A stretch of 10,986 nucleotides of DNA from DASZMJ01 sp035551935 (GCA_035551935.1 DASZMJ010000131.1:1-10986); one strand, 5' to 3'; counted from the first letter of the stretch, positions 1 through 6,610 are shown. The notes: a model not told the origin generated them from the letters alone. A program made the numbers and translations.

Positions 1-16
1 TACTGCTTTGTCAGTT
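1..16 (+). repeat. Left terminal inverted repeat of IS701-family element
   Basis: This is a 16-bp perfect match to the reverse complement of 1360-1375. The window begins exactly at its outer base, so the outer boundary and the left target duplication cannot be checked. Confidence 0.9.
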
Positions 17-50
17 GAACCCTGGACCGATGTTGTTTCGTAGAAAGGGG

Positions 51-1379
51 ATGAAGACCGCACGCATCCCCCACGCCCCGAGCGTCCCGCTCCCCGAACC
101 GGCGAGGTTCCTGGCGCCCTTCCGCGTCCACTTCCGGCGCAGCGAAGGGCCCCAGGCCCTCGAACGCTACCTGACCGGGCTCTTGACCGAGCACCCCAAC
201 AAGAACTGCGACACCCTCGCCCAGGTCGTCCCCGGCACCTCCGAACAGCGCCTCCAGGGACTGCTGACCGCCATGGCCTGGGACGAGGACGACCTCAACG
301 GCCAGCGCGTCGAGCGGATGCTCGCCCTTCCCACCGAGGGTGACGGTGTCCTGATCTTCGACGACACCGGGTTCGCCGAGCAGGGCCGGTGCTCCGTCGG
401 CGTCGCCCGCCAGTACTCCGGCACGCTGGGCAAGACCGGCAACTGCCAGGTCGCCGTCAACTGCCACTACGCCGAGCGGACCATCGCCTGGCCGGTCGCC
501 ACCGGGCTGTACCTGCACGAGAGTTGGGCCAGCGACCGCGACCGCTGCCGGACGGCCAAGGTCCCCGAGGCGGTCGGGTTCCAGACCAAGCCGGCGATCG
601 CCCCGGCGCTGCTGGACCGGGCCCGCGCCCGGGGCGTACGCCATGCCTGCGTCGTCGCCGACGCCGACTACGGCGATAACCCCAACTTCCCGGCCGGGCT
701 GGACGAGCGCCGCGAGCGGTACGTGGTGGCCGTGCGCCGCGACTTCGCGGTGGTCGGCCGCCGCCGGCAGGCCGAGCCGAGTCAGCGGGCGGAGGCGCTG
801 CTGGAGGCGTTGCCGGGCTCGGCCTGGCGCACCGTCCGCTGGCGGGAGGGCAGTCAGGGTTGGTTGCGCGGCCGGTTCGCGGCGGTGCGATGCTGGCGGG
901 TGACCGCGGGCGGCCGACGGCACCTCGGCTGGCTCATCGGCGAGCGCGAGGCCCCGGGCCAGGATTCGCGCCGCAAGTACTCTCGGAGTAACTTCGGTCC
1001 GGGGATGCCCCTGGCGACGCTGGTGGGGTACGCCCACCGGCGGCACGGGGTGGAGCGGTTCCACGAGGAGGCCAAGGGGCTGTTGGGCTGGGACCAGTAC
1101 CAGGGGCGGCTCTGGACGGGGTTCCACCGCCATGCCGTGGCCGTGATGCTGGCGTACAGCTATCTGGTCTGGCGCGAGTGGCATCAGCGACAGGAGCGGC
1201 GCCGGCGAGGACGACCACGCCGGCCTTTTTCCCCCTCGGCCGGACCGGCGGCGGCCGCCGCTGCCGGAGGTGCATCGCCAGGTGGTCGATTGGCTCCGAG
1301 AAGCGGCGCGGCGGGAGTGGGACGCCCGGAGTACCATCGCTCAGTCCCGCCCGATGCTGAACTGACAAAGCAGTATTAA
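51..1379 (+). CDS. IS701-family DDE transposase, probable C-terminal frameshift
   Basis: This is a DDE (RNase H-fold) transposase that would move the surrounding element. The family hallmark is clear: LIFDDTGF (Asp104/Asp105) followed by a conserved SVGVARQYSGTLGKTGNCQV block. The second acidic site is in VVADADYGD (Asp204 or Asp206), and the glutamate region is VERFHEEAKGLLG (from Glu335). I chose ATG 51; ATG 30 and TTG 15 (inside the left end) are in frame, and none has a well-spaced ribosome site. Residues up to about RRRRGRPRRPF look normal. After that the annotated frame becomes an Ala/Gly-rich tail that runs through the right inverted repeat and stops at TAA 1377-1379 in the flanking TTAA. 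The +1 frame from 1231 instead reads PPRPDRRRPPLPEVHRQV and continues plausibly to TGA 1363-1365, so a one-base insertion at the T5C5 run (1226-1235) is likely. The family call is firm; activity is uncertain. Confidence 0.88.
   Translation: MKTARIPHAPSVPLPEPARFLAPFRVHFRRSEGPQALERYLTGLLTEHPNKNCDTLAQVVPGTSEQRLQGLLTAMAWDEDDLNGQRVERMLALPTEGDGVLIFDDTGFAEQGRCSVGVARQYSGTLGKTGNCQVAVNCHYAERTIAWPVATGLYLHESWASDRDRCRTAKVPEAVGFQTKPAIAPALLDRARARGVRHACVVADADYGDNPNFPAGLDERRERYVVAVRRDFAVVGRRRQAEPSQRAEALLEALPGSAWRTVRWREGSQGWLRGRFAAVRCWRVTAGGRRHLGWLIGEREAPGQDSRRKYSRSNFGPGMPLATLVGYAHRRHGVERFHEEAKGLLGWDQYQGRLWTGFHRHAVAVMLAYSYLVWREWHQRQERRRRGRPRRPFSPSAGPAAAAAAGGASPGGRLAPRSGAAGVGRPEYHRSVPPDAELTKQY
1360..1375 (-). 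repeat. Right terminal inverted repeat of IS701-family element
   Basis: Perfect 16-bp inverted copy of 1-16, followed by TTAA (1376-1379), the presumed target duplication. Both the current stop codon (TAA, 1377-1379) and the probable ancestral stop (TGA, 1363-1365) lie in or next to this end. Confidence 0.9.
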
Positions 1380-1524
1380 GGAACTGTCTTCTCCGCCTGC
1401 CGCTCGGACGTCCCGCTGACGTGACTGCCGTCGCTGGCCCCGGCGCGGAACGACCCCCTCCCGAGTCCCGTCGGATCTCGACTCGGCGTTGAGGACGCCC
1501 CGTCGCCGGCCGCCTGTCGATCGT

Positions 1525-1626
1525 TCAGCCCGCCGACTTCGGCTCCAGGCGATAGCCCAACGCCTCCGCTTGCCTCGCCAGGCCGCTCAACTTCCTCGCC
1601 GCATACGTCCGCTCGTAGTCCTCCAT
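1525..1626 (-). pseudogene. Orphan 33-codon frame, possible remnant of a transposase 3' end
   Basis: Reading leftward from ATG 1626 to TGA 1525 gives a 33-residue peptide beginning MEDYERTY, with a central KLSGLARQAEALGY stretch and the end EPKSAG. Composition and third-position GC look coding. The arrangement (basic helix, LARQAEALGY, short tail) resembles the C-termini of several DDE transposases; this is an impression, not a family match. No ribosome site stands out before the ATG. Upstream in this frame lie the palindrome arm and the second IS, so if it was part of a longer gene, that gene was cut here. The stretch between it and the IS701 end (1380-1524) shows nothing recognisable. It could also be a genuine small protein. 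Confidence 0.4.
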
Positions 1627-1641
1627 CGCGGGTGGCCGGGA
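1626..1641 (+). repeat. Left arm of a target-site palindrome split by the second IS
   Basis: TCGCGGGTGGCCGGGA here is the exact reverse complement of 2872-2887. Both arms lie just outside the second IS and its target duplication. With the IS and one duplication copy removed, they form a 16-bp perfect stem around the 7-nt loop CGACGAG. Confidence 0.75.
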
Positions 1642-1642
1642 C

Positions 1643-1650
1643 GACGAGTT
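1643..1650 (+). repeat. Left target-site duplication of the second IS
   Basis: GACGAGTT here and GACGAGTC at 2866-2873 flank the 18-bp inverted repeats directly, matching in 7 of 8 positions. This is consistent with an 8-bp target duplication carrying one later substitution, or a 7-bp duplication. Confidence 0.65.
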
Positions 1651-1668
1651 GAGGCCGTCCGACTATTC
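1651..1668 (+). repeat. Inverted repeat of the second IS (3' of transposase)
   Basis: 18-bp perfect inverted match to 2848-2865. The transposase TGA (minus strand, 1667-1669) overlaps its inner edge. Confidence 0.85.
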
Positions 1669-2766
1669 AGAGGAGGTCAAGTATCCACTTGACCTCCGCA
1701 TCTTCGCGGCCCTTCAGCCGATTGTAGACGAGCAGCAGCTGGTACAGCAGCAGCGCCGCCAGCAACTGCGTCCGTGTGTTCCCCAGGCCCCGGTGCCGGA
1801 CGTGGTCCACCAGCTCGAACTGCTCCTTGAACCGGCCGAAGAACGGCTCGACGGTCCGGCCCCGCCGCTTGTCGAGCCGCCGGCCGAACCGGCCCTCGTA
1901 GGACCGCCGCCGCGCCTCGCGATGCCGCCGCCGCGTCCGGCGGCGATACGTCTCCCGCCAGGACCGCGTGCGGCCGCCGTAGCGGTTGTGCCGCCGCCGC
2001 TGCGGGACGACCAGCCGCCGGCCCGTCGGCCGGCCCGCGGCGTCGTACTCGATCGCCTCGCCCAGGTCGTTGGAGTCGTAGCCGGTGTCGGCCAGCACGT
2101 ACCGTGTCGCCGCCGGCAGCCGCGGCAGCTTCGCCGGCAGCGTCCGCGACTCGCGGAGGTGCGCCGGGTCGACCGAGCCGAGCAGCGGCCAGCACAGGCC
2201 GCGCCGCGGCGCCGTGACGACGACCTCCAGGCCATAGCCGTAGACCCAGCCGTCGTGGCCGGAGCGCGACCAACTGGCCTCGACATCGACGCCCTTGGGC
2301 CGCTCGCCGCGCCGCCGTTGGCCGTTGTGCCACGGCGGGCCGGCGGCGGCGATCAGCGTCTTGTCGACGGCGACGCAGCGGGCCGCGACGTGGCGCCGCG
2401 GGCCGCGACGTGGCGCCGCGCCGCGGCGTGGGCCGAGTGCACGGCCAAGGCCGAGCCGAGCACAACCGCCGCGGCGCGGTATCGCGCGAAGTAGGTGCTG
2501 CGGGCCGGGAAGCGGTCGAGGCCGAGCCGGCGGGCCAGCTCGTCGGCGTGGGCCGCGAGGTAGCGGTCCTGGGCGCTCTTGGAGCCGAGCCGCTCGGCCG
2601 CGGCGACGAGGATCAGCACGGCGACGGCCCGCTCGGCGAACTCGTAGGGCCGGCCCGGCCGCCGCGGCGGCCGGTCGGCCTCGGCCAGGCGGCAGATCGG
2701 GATCGCCAGCCGGACGAGCTGGCGCAGCGGTGTCGCGGGGTCGAGGATCGGGGTAGGATGGTCCAC
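1667..2766 (-). pseudogene. IS4/IS5-like DDE transposase, broken by a 20-bp duplication
   Basis: The N-terminal half reads from GTG 2766, with GGAGG at 2775-2779 placed 8 bases before it, which decides this start. It includes EFAERAVAVLILVAAAERLG and runs into the duplicated 20 bp at 2381-2420. The C-terminal half continues in another frame with the DDE core: VAVDKTLI (first Asp), VLADTGYDSNDL (second Asp) and RTVEPFFGRFKEQFELVDH (Glu), then a hydrophobic LLAALLLYQLLLVYN helix. Removing one 20-bp copy joins the two halves into a single 360-codon frame including stop, a normal length for such transposases, with the first Asp at about residue 128. As it stands the gene cannot give a full product from this copy. 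The DDE call is solid; IS4 versus IS5 group is open. Confidence 0.85.
2381..2420 (+). repeat. Exact 20-bp tandem duplication inside the transposase
   Basis: The unit GGCCGCGACGTGGCGCCGCG occurs twice back to back (2381-2400 and 2401-2420) with no mismatch. Twenty is not a multiple of three, and the shift it causes is exactly the one separating the two transposase halves. Perfect identity suggests a recent slippage or misalignment event. Confidence 0.95.
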
Positions 2767-2847
2767 GGCTTGGGCCTCCGGTCGCGATGCAAGGCGATCC
2801 ACCACCAACCATTGCACGCGAAAGGGGGCCCAAGTCTCTACATGGTC

Positions 2848-2865
2848 GAATAGTCGGACGGCCTC
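2848..2865 (-). repeat. Inverted repeat of the second IS (5' of transposase)
   Basis: 18-bp perfect inverted match to 1651-1668, 82 bp upstream of the transposase GTG. The outer target duplication GACGAGTC follows at 2866-2873. Confidence 0.85.
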
Positions 2866-2871
2866 GACGAG

Positions 2872-2887
2872 TCCCGGCCACCCGCGA
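2872..2887 (-). repeat. Right arm of the split target palindrome
   Basis: TCCCGGCCACCCGCGA is the exact reverse complement of 1626-1641. It is not followed by a T-run, so it does not look like a simple intrinsic terminator. Confidence 0.75.
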
Positions 2888-2896
2888 GTCCAGGAC

Positions 2897-3349
2897 ATGG
2901 CCGGCGACACCCCTCGGTCGGGATGCACCCCGACGGCCCGGGACCTCGGGCACGACTGGCTCTTCCGGCGCACCCTCCAGGGGCACCGCGCCCGGATCGA
3001 GGCGCGGCGGTTGCGACCCGGGGAATCGCTGCTGACGCTGATGATCGCCGGCGCCGCGCTGGGGCTCGGCCTCGTCGAGCTGTCGGCGACCTTCGGCGGG
3101 ATCGCGGGCTACCCGATGGCGCCCTGGAACATGCCGCGCCACGTCCCCGGACGGGTCACGACCGTGCTCGTCGTGACCCCGGCCGGCATGCTCCTGGCGG
3201 CGACCGGTGCCGCCCTCGGCGCCGTCGGGATCGCCCAGCGGGGCCCGCGGCGGCGGGTCTCGCGGCTCTCCGCGGCCGGGCTCGCGGCCTGCTACCTCGG
3301 CCTCATCGGCGGGTTCGCCTATGACCTGGTCGTGCTCCTGCTGTTCTGA
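2897..3349 (+). CDS. Small predicted membrane protein, function unknown
   Basis: A 150-residue frame with three hydrophobic segments: around residues 46-68 (LLTLMIAGAALGLGLVEL), 97-118 (VTTVLVVTPAGMLLAATGAAL) and 126-149 (AGLAACYLGLIGGFAYDLVVL), so probably an inner-membrane protein. The N-terminal 45 residues are basic and cytoplasmic-looking. ATG 2897 has only a weak AGG just upstream, and the palindrome arm and IS end lie right before it. The true start may be further downstream, or the original start may have been lost to the IS insertion. No family is recognised. The last 47 bases overlap the end of the convergent PEP-CTERM gene. Confidence 0.55.
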   Translation: MAGDTPRSGCTPTARDLGHDWLFRRTLQGHRARIEARRLRPGESLLTLMIAGAALGLGLVELSATFGGIAGYPMAPWNMPRHVPGRVTTVLVVTPAGMLLAATGAALGAVGIAQRGPRRRVSRLSAAGLAACYLGLIGGFAYDLVVLLLF

Positions 3350-4115
3350 GGCTCGGCCAACGCCGGCCGATGGCCGCGAGCCCGCCGCTGGCCAACAGGA
3401 CGACCGCGGAGGGCTCGGGGGTGGGGCGGAAGGCGGCGACCTGGGTCTGGCCGTCGATGACCGACGTCACGCGGAGCCACTGGTAGGGGCCGTAGCTCAA
3501 GGTCCCGAAGGAGACCCCGTCGGCCCCCGCGGCGATCGTGCCGCCGGCGAAAGTGAAGTTGGTCCCGGCGACGGTCGCCCAGTTGTCGGCGAAGAACGAG
3601 TCGAGCCCGGTGACGACCGTCGCCGTGATCGAGTCGACGCTCGCGGTCGAGATCCCGGCCAGGTTCTCGCCGACGAGCGTCGTGTGGGACGGGTCACCGT
3701 TGAAGTACAGGCTGGCGAAGTACTGGGTCGACGCGGCGGAGAAGTTCGCCGGGGCGTTCGGGAAGTCGTACGCGACCGTGAGCTTCTTGATCGGGATCGG
3801 CGAGTAGACGTCCATCGAGTAGGCTCCCGCCGCCAGCGGGTTGTCGAACACGAGCCTCGCGCTGCCGAGCCCGGTCTTCGAATCGGGGGCGCCGAACCCG
3901 TAGTTGTCGTAAGGCACGTTCCCGTTGCCGTTCGACACGGCTGGCATCTTCGCGGCATTGCCGACGTCGCCGGTGCTCACGAAGTCGATGCTGTTCGCCC
4001 CGTTCGGCACGTTCAGGTGGACATTGCGGCGGATGTCGCCCGCCGAGGCGACCCCGCACGCCAGGGCCGCCAGCACAGCCGTCGTCCGCACGAGACCCCT
4101 GTGGAGACTCTTCAT
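3303..4115 (-). CDS. PEP-CTERM-anchored secreted protein
   Basis: A 270-residue exported protein. Residues 1-25 form a signal peptide (basic MKSLHRGLVR, hydrophobic TAVLAALACGVASA, likely cleavage after Ala25). The C-terminus has a PEP motif at 233-235 (TPEPS), a short hydrophobic stretch (AVVLLASGGLAAIG) and an arginine-rich tail: the sorting signal handled by exosortase in bacteria with an extracellular matrix. The middle is Asn/Gly/Ser/Thr-rich with beta-like segments and no recognised enzyme domain. A strong ribosome site (AGGAGGTGA) precedes ATG 4115. The tail after the hydrophobic stretch is about 20 residues, longer than usual, and overlaps the convergent membrane-protein gene. No exosortase gene is in the window. 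The PEP-CTERM call is good; the function is unknown. Confidence 0.85.
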   Translation of the reverse strand: MKSLHRGLVRTTAVLAALACGVASAGDIRRNVHLNVPNGANSIDFVSTGDVGNAAKMPAVSNGNGNVPYDNYGFGAPDSKTGLGSARLVFDNPLAAGAYSMDVYSPIPIKKLTVAYDFPNAPANFSAASTQYFASLYFNGDPSHTTLVGENLAGISTASVDSITATVVTGLDSFFADNWATVAGTNFTFAGGTIAAGADGVSFGTLSYGPYQWLRVTSVIDGQTQVAAFRPTPEPSAVVLLASGGLAAIGRRWPSLRTAGARPGHRRTRR

Positions 4116-4273
4116 CCCTCACCTCCTCGATCGCCCGACCGCCCCGCCGGGCGCGACCCCGCGCCCCGGCCCGGGGCGATCCCGACGCGATCCGAGTCAC
4201 TCATCCGGGGCCGAGCCCGCGACGGGACAGCACGCGGGCCATTTTCCTTCCCTCGACATTTGTCACAGGACGA

Positions 4274-4302
4274 TTGACCGGCGCGGGGGAGGGCCGGATA
4301 AT
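4274..4302 (+). promoter_or_regulatory. Sigma70-type promoter for the zinc-ribbon gene pair
   Basis: TTGACC (4274-4279) and GATAAT (4297-4302) are separated by 17 bases, close to the housekeeping consensus, and lie about 65 bases upstream of the TTG start at 4369. The A/T-containing -10 stands out in GC-rich surroundings. Confidence 0.6.
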
Positions 4303-4368
4303 GGCGGGTTGAGCGGAGGGAATGGAGAGGGCGGCGAAGGGCCCTCGGCGCCGGGGAGGTAGGCTGCG

Positions 4369-5592
4369 TTGGACCTGCTCGGCCAGGCACGGCGATTCTT
4401 GCAGACCCTCGGGCCGGCGGAGCCCCCGAGGCCCCAGCATTACGACGTGGCCTGCCCCAACGGCCACCGGCTCCAGGGGTCGCGGACCGACGGCTACCAG
4501 GCTTTCCGCTGCCCGTCCTGCGGCGCGGGGGTCTTCGTCCTGCCCCGGAGCCCCTTGCCCGAACCCACCGCGCCGGCGTCACGGCGCCGGGAGATCGACG
4601 AGGCCCTCGCGACGGCCGTCGAGGAAGGGCCGATCCCCCTGGCCGACGCCCCCGAGGGGGTCGAGGAGGCCGAGGCCGAGATCGAGTGGGTCGAGCCCAT
4701 CGAGGGCGAAGGCGAAGGCCAGGGCGAGGCCGAGGCCCCGCCGGTCGAGGTCGAGATCCCGTACGAGGAGGACCTCGCCGCCGCCCGGGCCCGGCAGGCC
4801 GCGCCGGCGCAGCCGAGGCCGACGCGCCGCGCCCGGAGGCCCGAGCCCGAGCCCGAGGCGGTCGCGGTCGAGGAGGAGGACGAGGCGGTCGCCGCGACGA
4901 GCGGGCGGCGGCGGCACGCCCTGCGGTTCGCGGCGATCGCGGCCGTGGCGATCGTGGCGCTGGTCCTGGGCCTCTGGCAAAGGTTCAAGCAGCAGGAGTA
5001 CCCGAAGATCGCCGAGCGCGGCCGGACCGAGGGGCTCAAGGCGCTCGACGCCGGGGAGTTCGACAAGGCCCGCGACCTGCTCAACCGCGCGCGACGCGCC
5101 GTCGACGGCATGCGGGGGGAGTTCCGGGGGGCCGAGGAGATCCGCCAGGGGGCCGAGGAGGCCGACCTGATCGCCGACCTCGTCGACGAGCCGCTGGAAC
5201 GCCTGCTCGACCAGGCCGCGCGGGTCGGGCCCGAGGAGTGGGCCCTGGCCTTCGACCGGCAGTACAAGGGGCGCGGCATCCTCCTCGACGTCCACATCGT
5301 CGGCCCGGCCGCGGGGGGCGGCTTCGAGCTCGATTACCGCGTCCTGGCCCGCGGCCCCAACGGCCCTCGCGTCGCCCGGATCGACACCGCCGGGTTCAAG
5401 CTCCTCGAGCTGGCCCATCCGAAGCCCGGCGACGGCCTCATCTTCGGCGCGAGGCTCGGCTCGTTCCGGCTCGACGGCGACGCGTGGCGGATCACCCTCC
5501 AGCCCGACAGCGGCGTCATCATGACCCACCCCCGGGCCCTCGAGGCCCTCGGCTGGCCCTCGTTCCGGGCCGGGAAGGAGGACCGGCCATGA
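4369..5592 (+). CDS. Zinc-ribbon, single-membrane-span protein of unknown function
   Basis: A 407-residue protein. TTG 4369 is chosen because GGGGAGGT (4353-4360) sits 8 bases upstream and the reading starts MDLLGQARRF. An N-terminal zinc ribbon is visible as Cys29-x3-His33 ... Cys48-x2-Cys51 (CPNGH and CPSCG). A long acidic, proline-rich linker (about 60-175) includes an EGEGEGQGEAEA stretch. One membrane helix spans about 185-203 (LRFAAIAAVAIVALVLGLW). After it, a helical region resembling a TPR (GLKALDAGEFDKARDLLNRA) leads into a C-terminal beta-rich domain of about 150 residues with no recognised family. The layout suggests a cytoplasmic zinc ribbon and an extracytoplasmic C-terminal domain. 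It overlaps the next gene by ATGA, so the two are probably co-translated. No function is claimed. Confidence 0.85.
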   Translation: MDLLGQARRFLQTLGPAEPPRPQHYDVACPNGHRLQGSRTDGYQAFRCPSCGAGVFVLPRSPLPEPTAPASRRREIDEALATAVEEGPIPLADAPEGVEEAEAEIEWVEPIEGEGEGQGEAEAPPVEVEIPYEEDLAAARARQAAPAQPRPTRRARRPEPEPEAVAVEEEDEAVAATSGRRRHALRFAAIAAVAIVALVLGLWQRFKQQEYPKIAERGRTEGLKALDAGEFDKARDLLNRARRAVDGMRGEFRGAEEIRQGAEEADLIADLVDEPLERLLDQAARVGPEEWALAFDRQYKGRGILLDVHIVGPAAGGGFELDYRVLARGPNGPRVARIDTAGFKLLELAHPKPGDGLIFGARLGSFRLDGDAWRITLQPDSGVIMTHPRALEALGWPSFRAGKEDRP

Positions 5593-6254
5593 ACCGAAAA
5601 TATGGGTGGATCGTTCTTTGCGTCGTCGGCACGCTCTCCGTCGGCCTGCCCCGGCTGGTCGCCCGGCAGGGCGGGGACGACGTCGCGACGATGCGGAAGG
5701 CCGACATGGAGGAACGGTCGCGCGCGCTCGAGCAGCAGGGACAAAAGGACCGCGCCCGAGACCTCCGCCGCCGCTGGCTCGACGAGCAGCGCCGGAACAA
5801 GCTCGCGGCCGACGACGCCGAGGGCCGGATCTCGATCGGCAAGCTCTACGAGGCCCTCGTCGACGACCCCGCGACGGCCGCGAGCTTGTACCAGGAGGCC
5901 TTGACAATCGACCCGCGTTCCCAGTCGGCCCTCGACGCCTTGGCCGCACTCGGGTATAAGAAGGTCGGCAACCGCTGGGAAGGCCCCGCCGCCGCGGCCC
6001 CGCCGACGAAGCCCCAGGCCATCCCGGCCGACGACTTCGACGCCGTCGGCAGCCTCCGCGGCCTCCCGCCGGCCCAGGTCCGCGCCCGATTCGGCGGCCC
6101 TCCCGGCGCGGTCGTCCGGGTCGCGACCCGCGGCCAGCTCATCGAGCAGTGGATCTATCGCGGGGGCCCCGGCGCCCCGACGCAGTACATCAATTTCCTC
6201 CAGGAAGCCGGCTCGCCGACCCCCGCCGTCATCGCCCACTACAGCCTGCCTTGA
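5589..6254 (+). CDS. Exported protein with TPR-like region, function unknown
   Basis: A 221-residue protein with ATG 5589 inside the ATGA overlap with the preceding stop; AAGGAGG lies about 7 bases upstream. Residues 1-26 look like a signal peptide or membrane anchor (MNRKYGWIVLCVVGTLSVGL); no lipobox cysteine is evident. A charged coiled-coil-like stretch follows (about 35-70), then a TPR-like repeat (LYEALVDDPATAASLYQEAL, about 89-108) and a Pro/Ala linker. The C-terminal stretch has LPPAQVRARFGGPPGAVVRV followed by an EQWIY motif, loosely reminiscent of BamE/SmpA-type folds; this is inference only. Coupling to the zinc-ribbon membrane protein suggests a shared envelope role. No clear terminator follows. 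Confidence 0.85.
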   Translation: MNRKYGWIVLCVVGTLSVGLPRLVARQGGDDVATMRKADMEERSRALEQQGQKDRARDLRRRWLDEQRRNKLAADDAEGRISIGKLYEALVDDPATAASLYQEALTIDPRSQSALDALAALGYKKVGNRWEGPAAAAPPTKPQAIPADDFDAVGSLRGLPPAQVRARFGGPPGAVVRVATRGQLIEQWIYRGGPGAPTQYINFLQEAGSPTPAVIAHYSLP

Positions 6255-6610
6255 GCCCCCTTTGACCCTCCCCACCCCCGCCCTCGCTGGAATTCTCGAG
6301 TCCCACCGAACGCCGACGCCCGTAGCGTCGTCTAAGGAGGGCATGTCCCCGAAAAAAATCGACCAAAAAACCGGCCGGCCTGGCAAACCTTCGGGGATGT
6401 GCTACGTAATACCGATAAGGTCCGACGAGTCACGCCCCCGAATCTGGCCTCTGGCGCAGGATGTGCATCGAAAGTTGAACGGTCCGGATCGAAAGGGCTT
6501 CTGGTCAGGTTCGAAAGACATCGACGGACTCGATTGACCGCCCGCAATGAGAGACGCCACGGACCCGGCAAGGACCGGCATCCGCCGCGACCGACACCCG
6601 GAGGTGATTG
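6255..6610. other. Non-coding interval upstream of the DksA-like gene
   Basis: 356 bases without a convincing gene, locally much richer in A/T than the surroundings around 6350-6520. It holds a small hairpin (CGACGC-ccgta-GCGTCG, 6314-6330), A-runs beside CCGGCCGG near 6350-6385 that on the minus strand would resemble a weak terminator, and three phased TCGAAAG heptamers (6468-6517). The start region of the next gene carries a good ribosome site (GGAGG, six bases before ATG 6611). No clean promoter could be chosen. Confidence 0.6.
6468..6517 (+). repeat. Three TCGAAAG heptamers at two-helical-turn spacing
   Basis: TCGAAAG occurs at 6468-6474, 6489-6495 and 6511-6517, start-to-start distances 21 and 22 bases. 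Same orientation and near-constant helical phase suggest binding sites for one regulator upstream of the DksA-like gene, or chance. No known box is recognised. Confidence 0.4.

Larger units (their letters stand above)
1..1375 (+). mobile_element. IS701-family insertion sequence
   Basis: The first 16 bases (TACTGCTTTGTCAGTT) recur as a perfect inverted copy at 1360-1375 and enclose one transposase gene. The four bases after the right end are TTAA, which fits the YTAR-type 4-bp target duplication known for IS701 elements. The left copy of that duplication would lie just outside the window. The size of about 1.4 kb is normal for the family. The inside of the element is intact apart from the probable C-terminal frameshift described under the transposase. 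Confidence 0.9.
1651..2865 (-). mobile_element. Second insertion sequence (IS4/IS5-like), degenerate
   Basis: Bounded by perfect 18-bp inverted repeats (GAGGCCGTCCGACTATTC at 1651-1668, its reverse complement at 2848-2865) and flanked by a near-perfect 8-bp direct repeat. It holds one transposase gene on the minus strand whose stop codon lies in the end at 1667-1669. Its size of 1215 bp includes a 20-bp internal tandem duplication, so the parent was probably about 1195 bp. The exact IS family cannot be fixed by eye. Confidence 0.8.

Noticed and set aside
1649..2494. Plus-strand open frames of 280 codons opposite the second transposase
   Set aside because: Pro/Arg/Val-rich antisense shadows of a GC-rich gene, with no motif of their own.
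2767..3142. Long leftward open frame reading into the second transposase from 3142
   Set aside because: Its first ~200 codons are Arg/Pro/Gly-rich shadow sequence; the real start is GTG 2766 in a different frame with a good ribosome site.
4690..4740. Glu/Gly/Ala repetitive stretch in the zinc-ribbon gene considered as a tandem repeat element
   Set aside because: Irregular hexamer-like codon repetition in a charged linker; not an exact DNA repeat array.
4579..5949. 456-codon minus-strand frame opposite the zinc-ribbon gene pair
   Set aside because: Gly/Arg/Asp-rich shadow; the plus strand has the zinc ribbon, membrane span, ribosome sites and ATGA coupling.
6350..6385. A-runs beside CCGGCCGG considered as a minus-strand terminator
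   Set aside because: No minus-strand gene lies immediately upstream of it, and the stem is short.
6262..6537. Open frame (or its shorter form from ATG 6343) after AAGGAGG, 64-91 codons
   Set aside because: The Shine-Dalgarno-like GGAGG is only two or three bases from ATG 6343, codon use is unlike the GC3-rich genes around it, and the peptide has no domain-like pattern.
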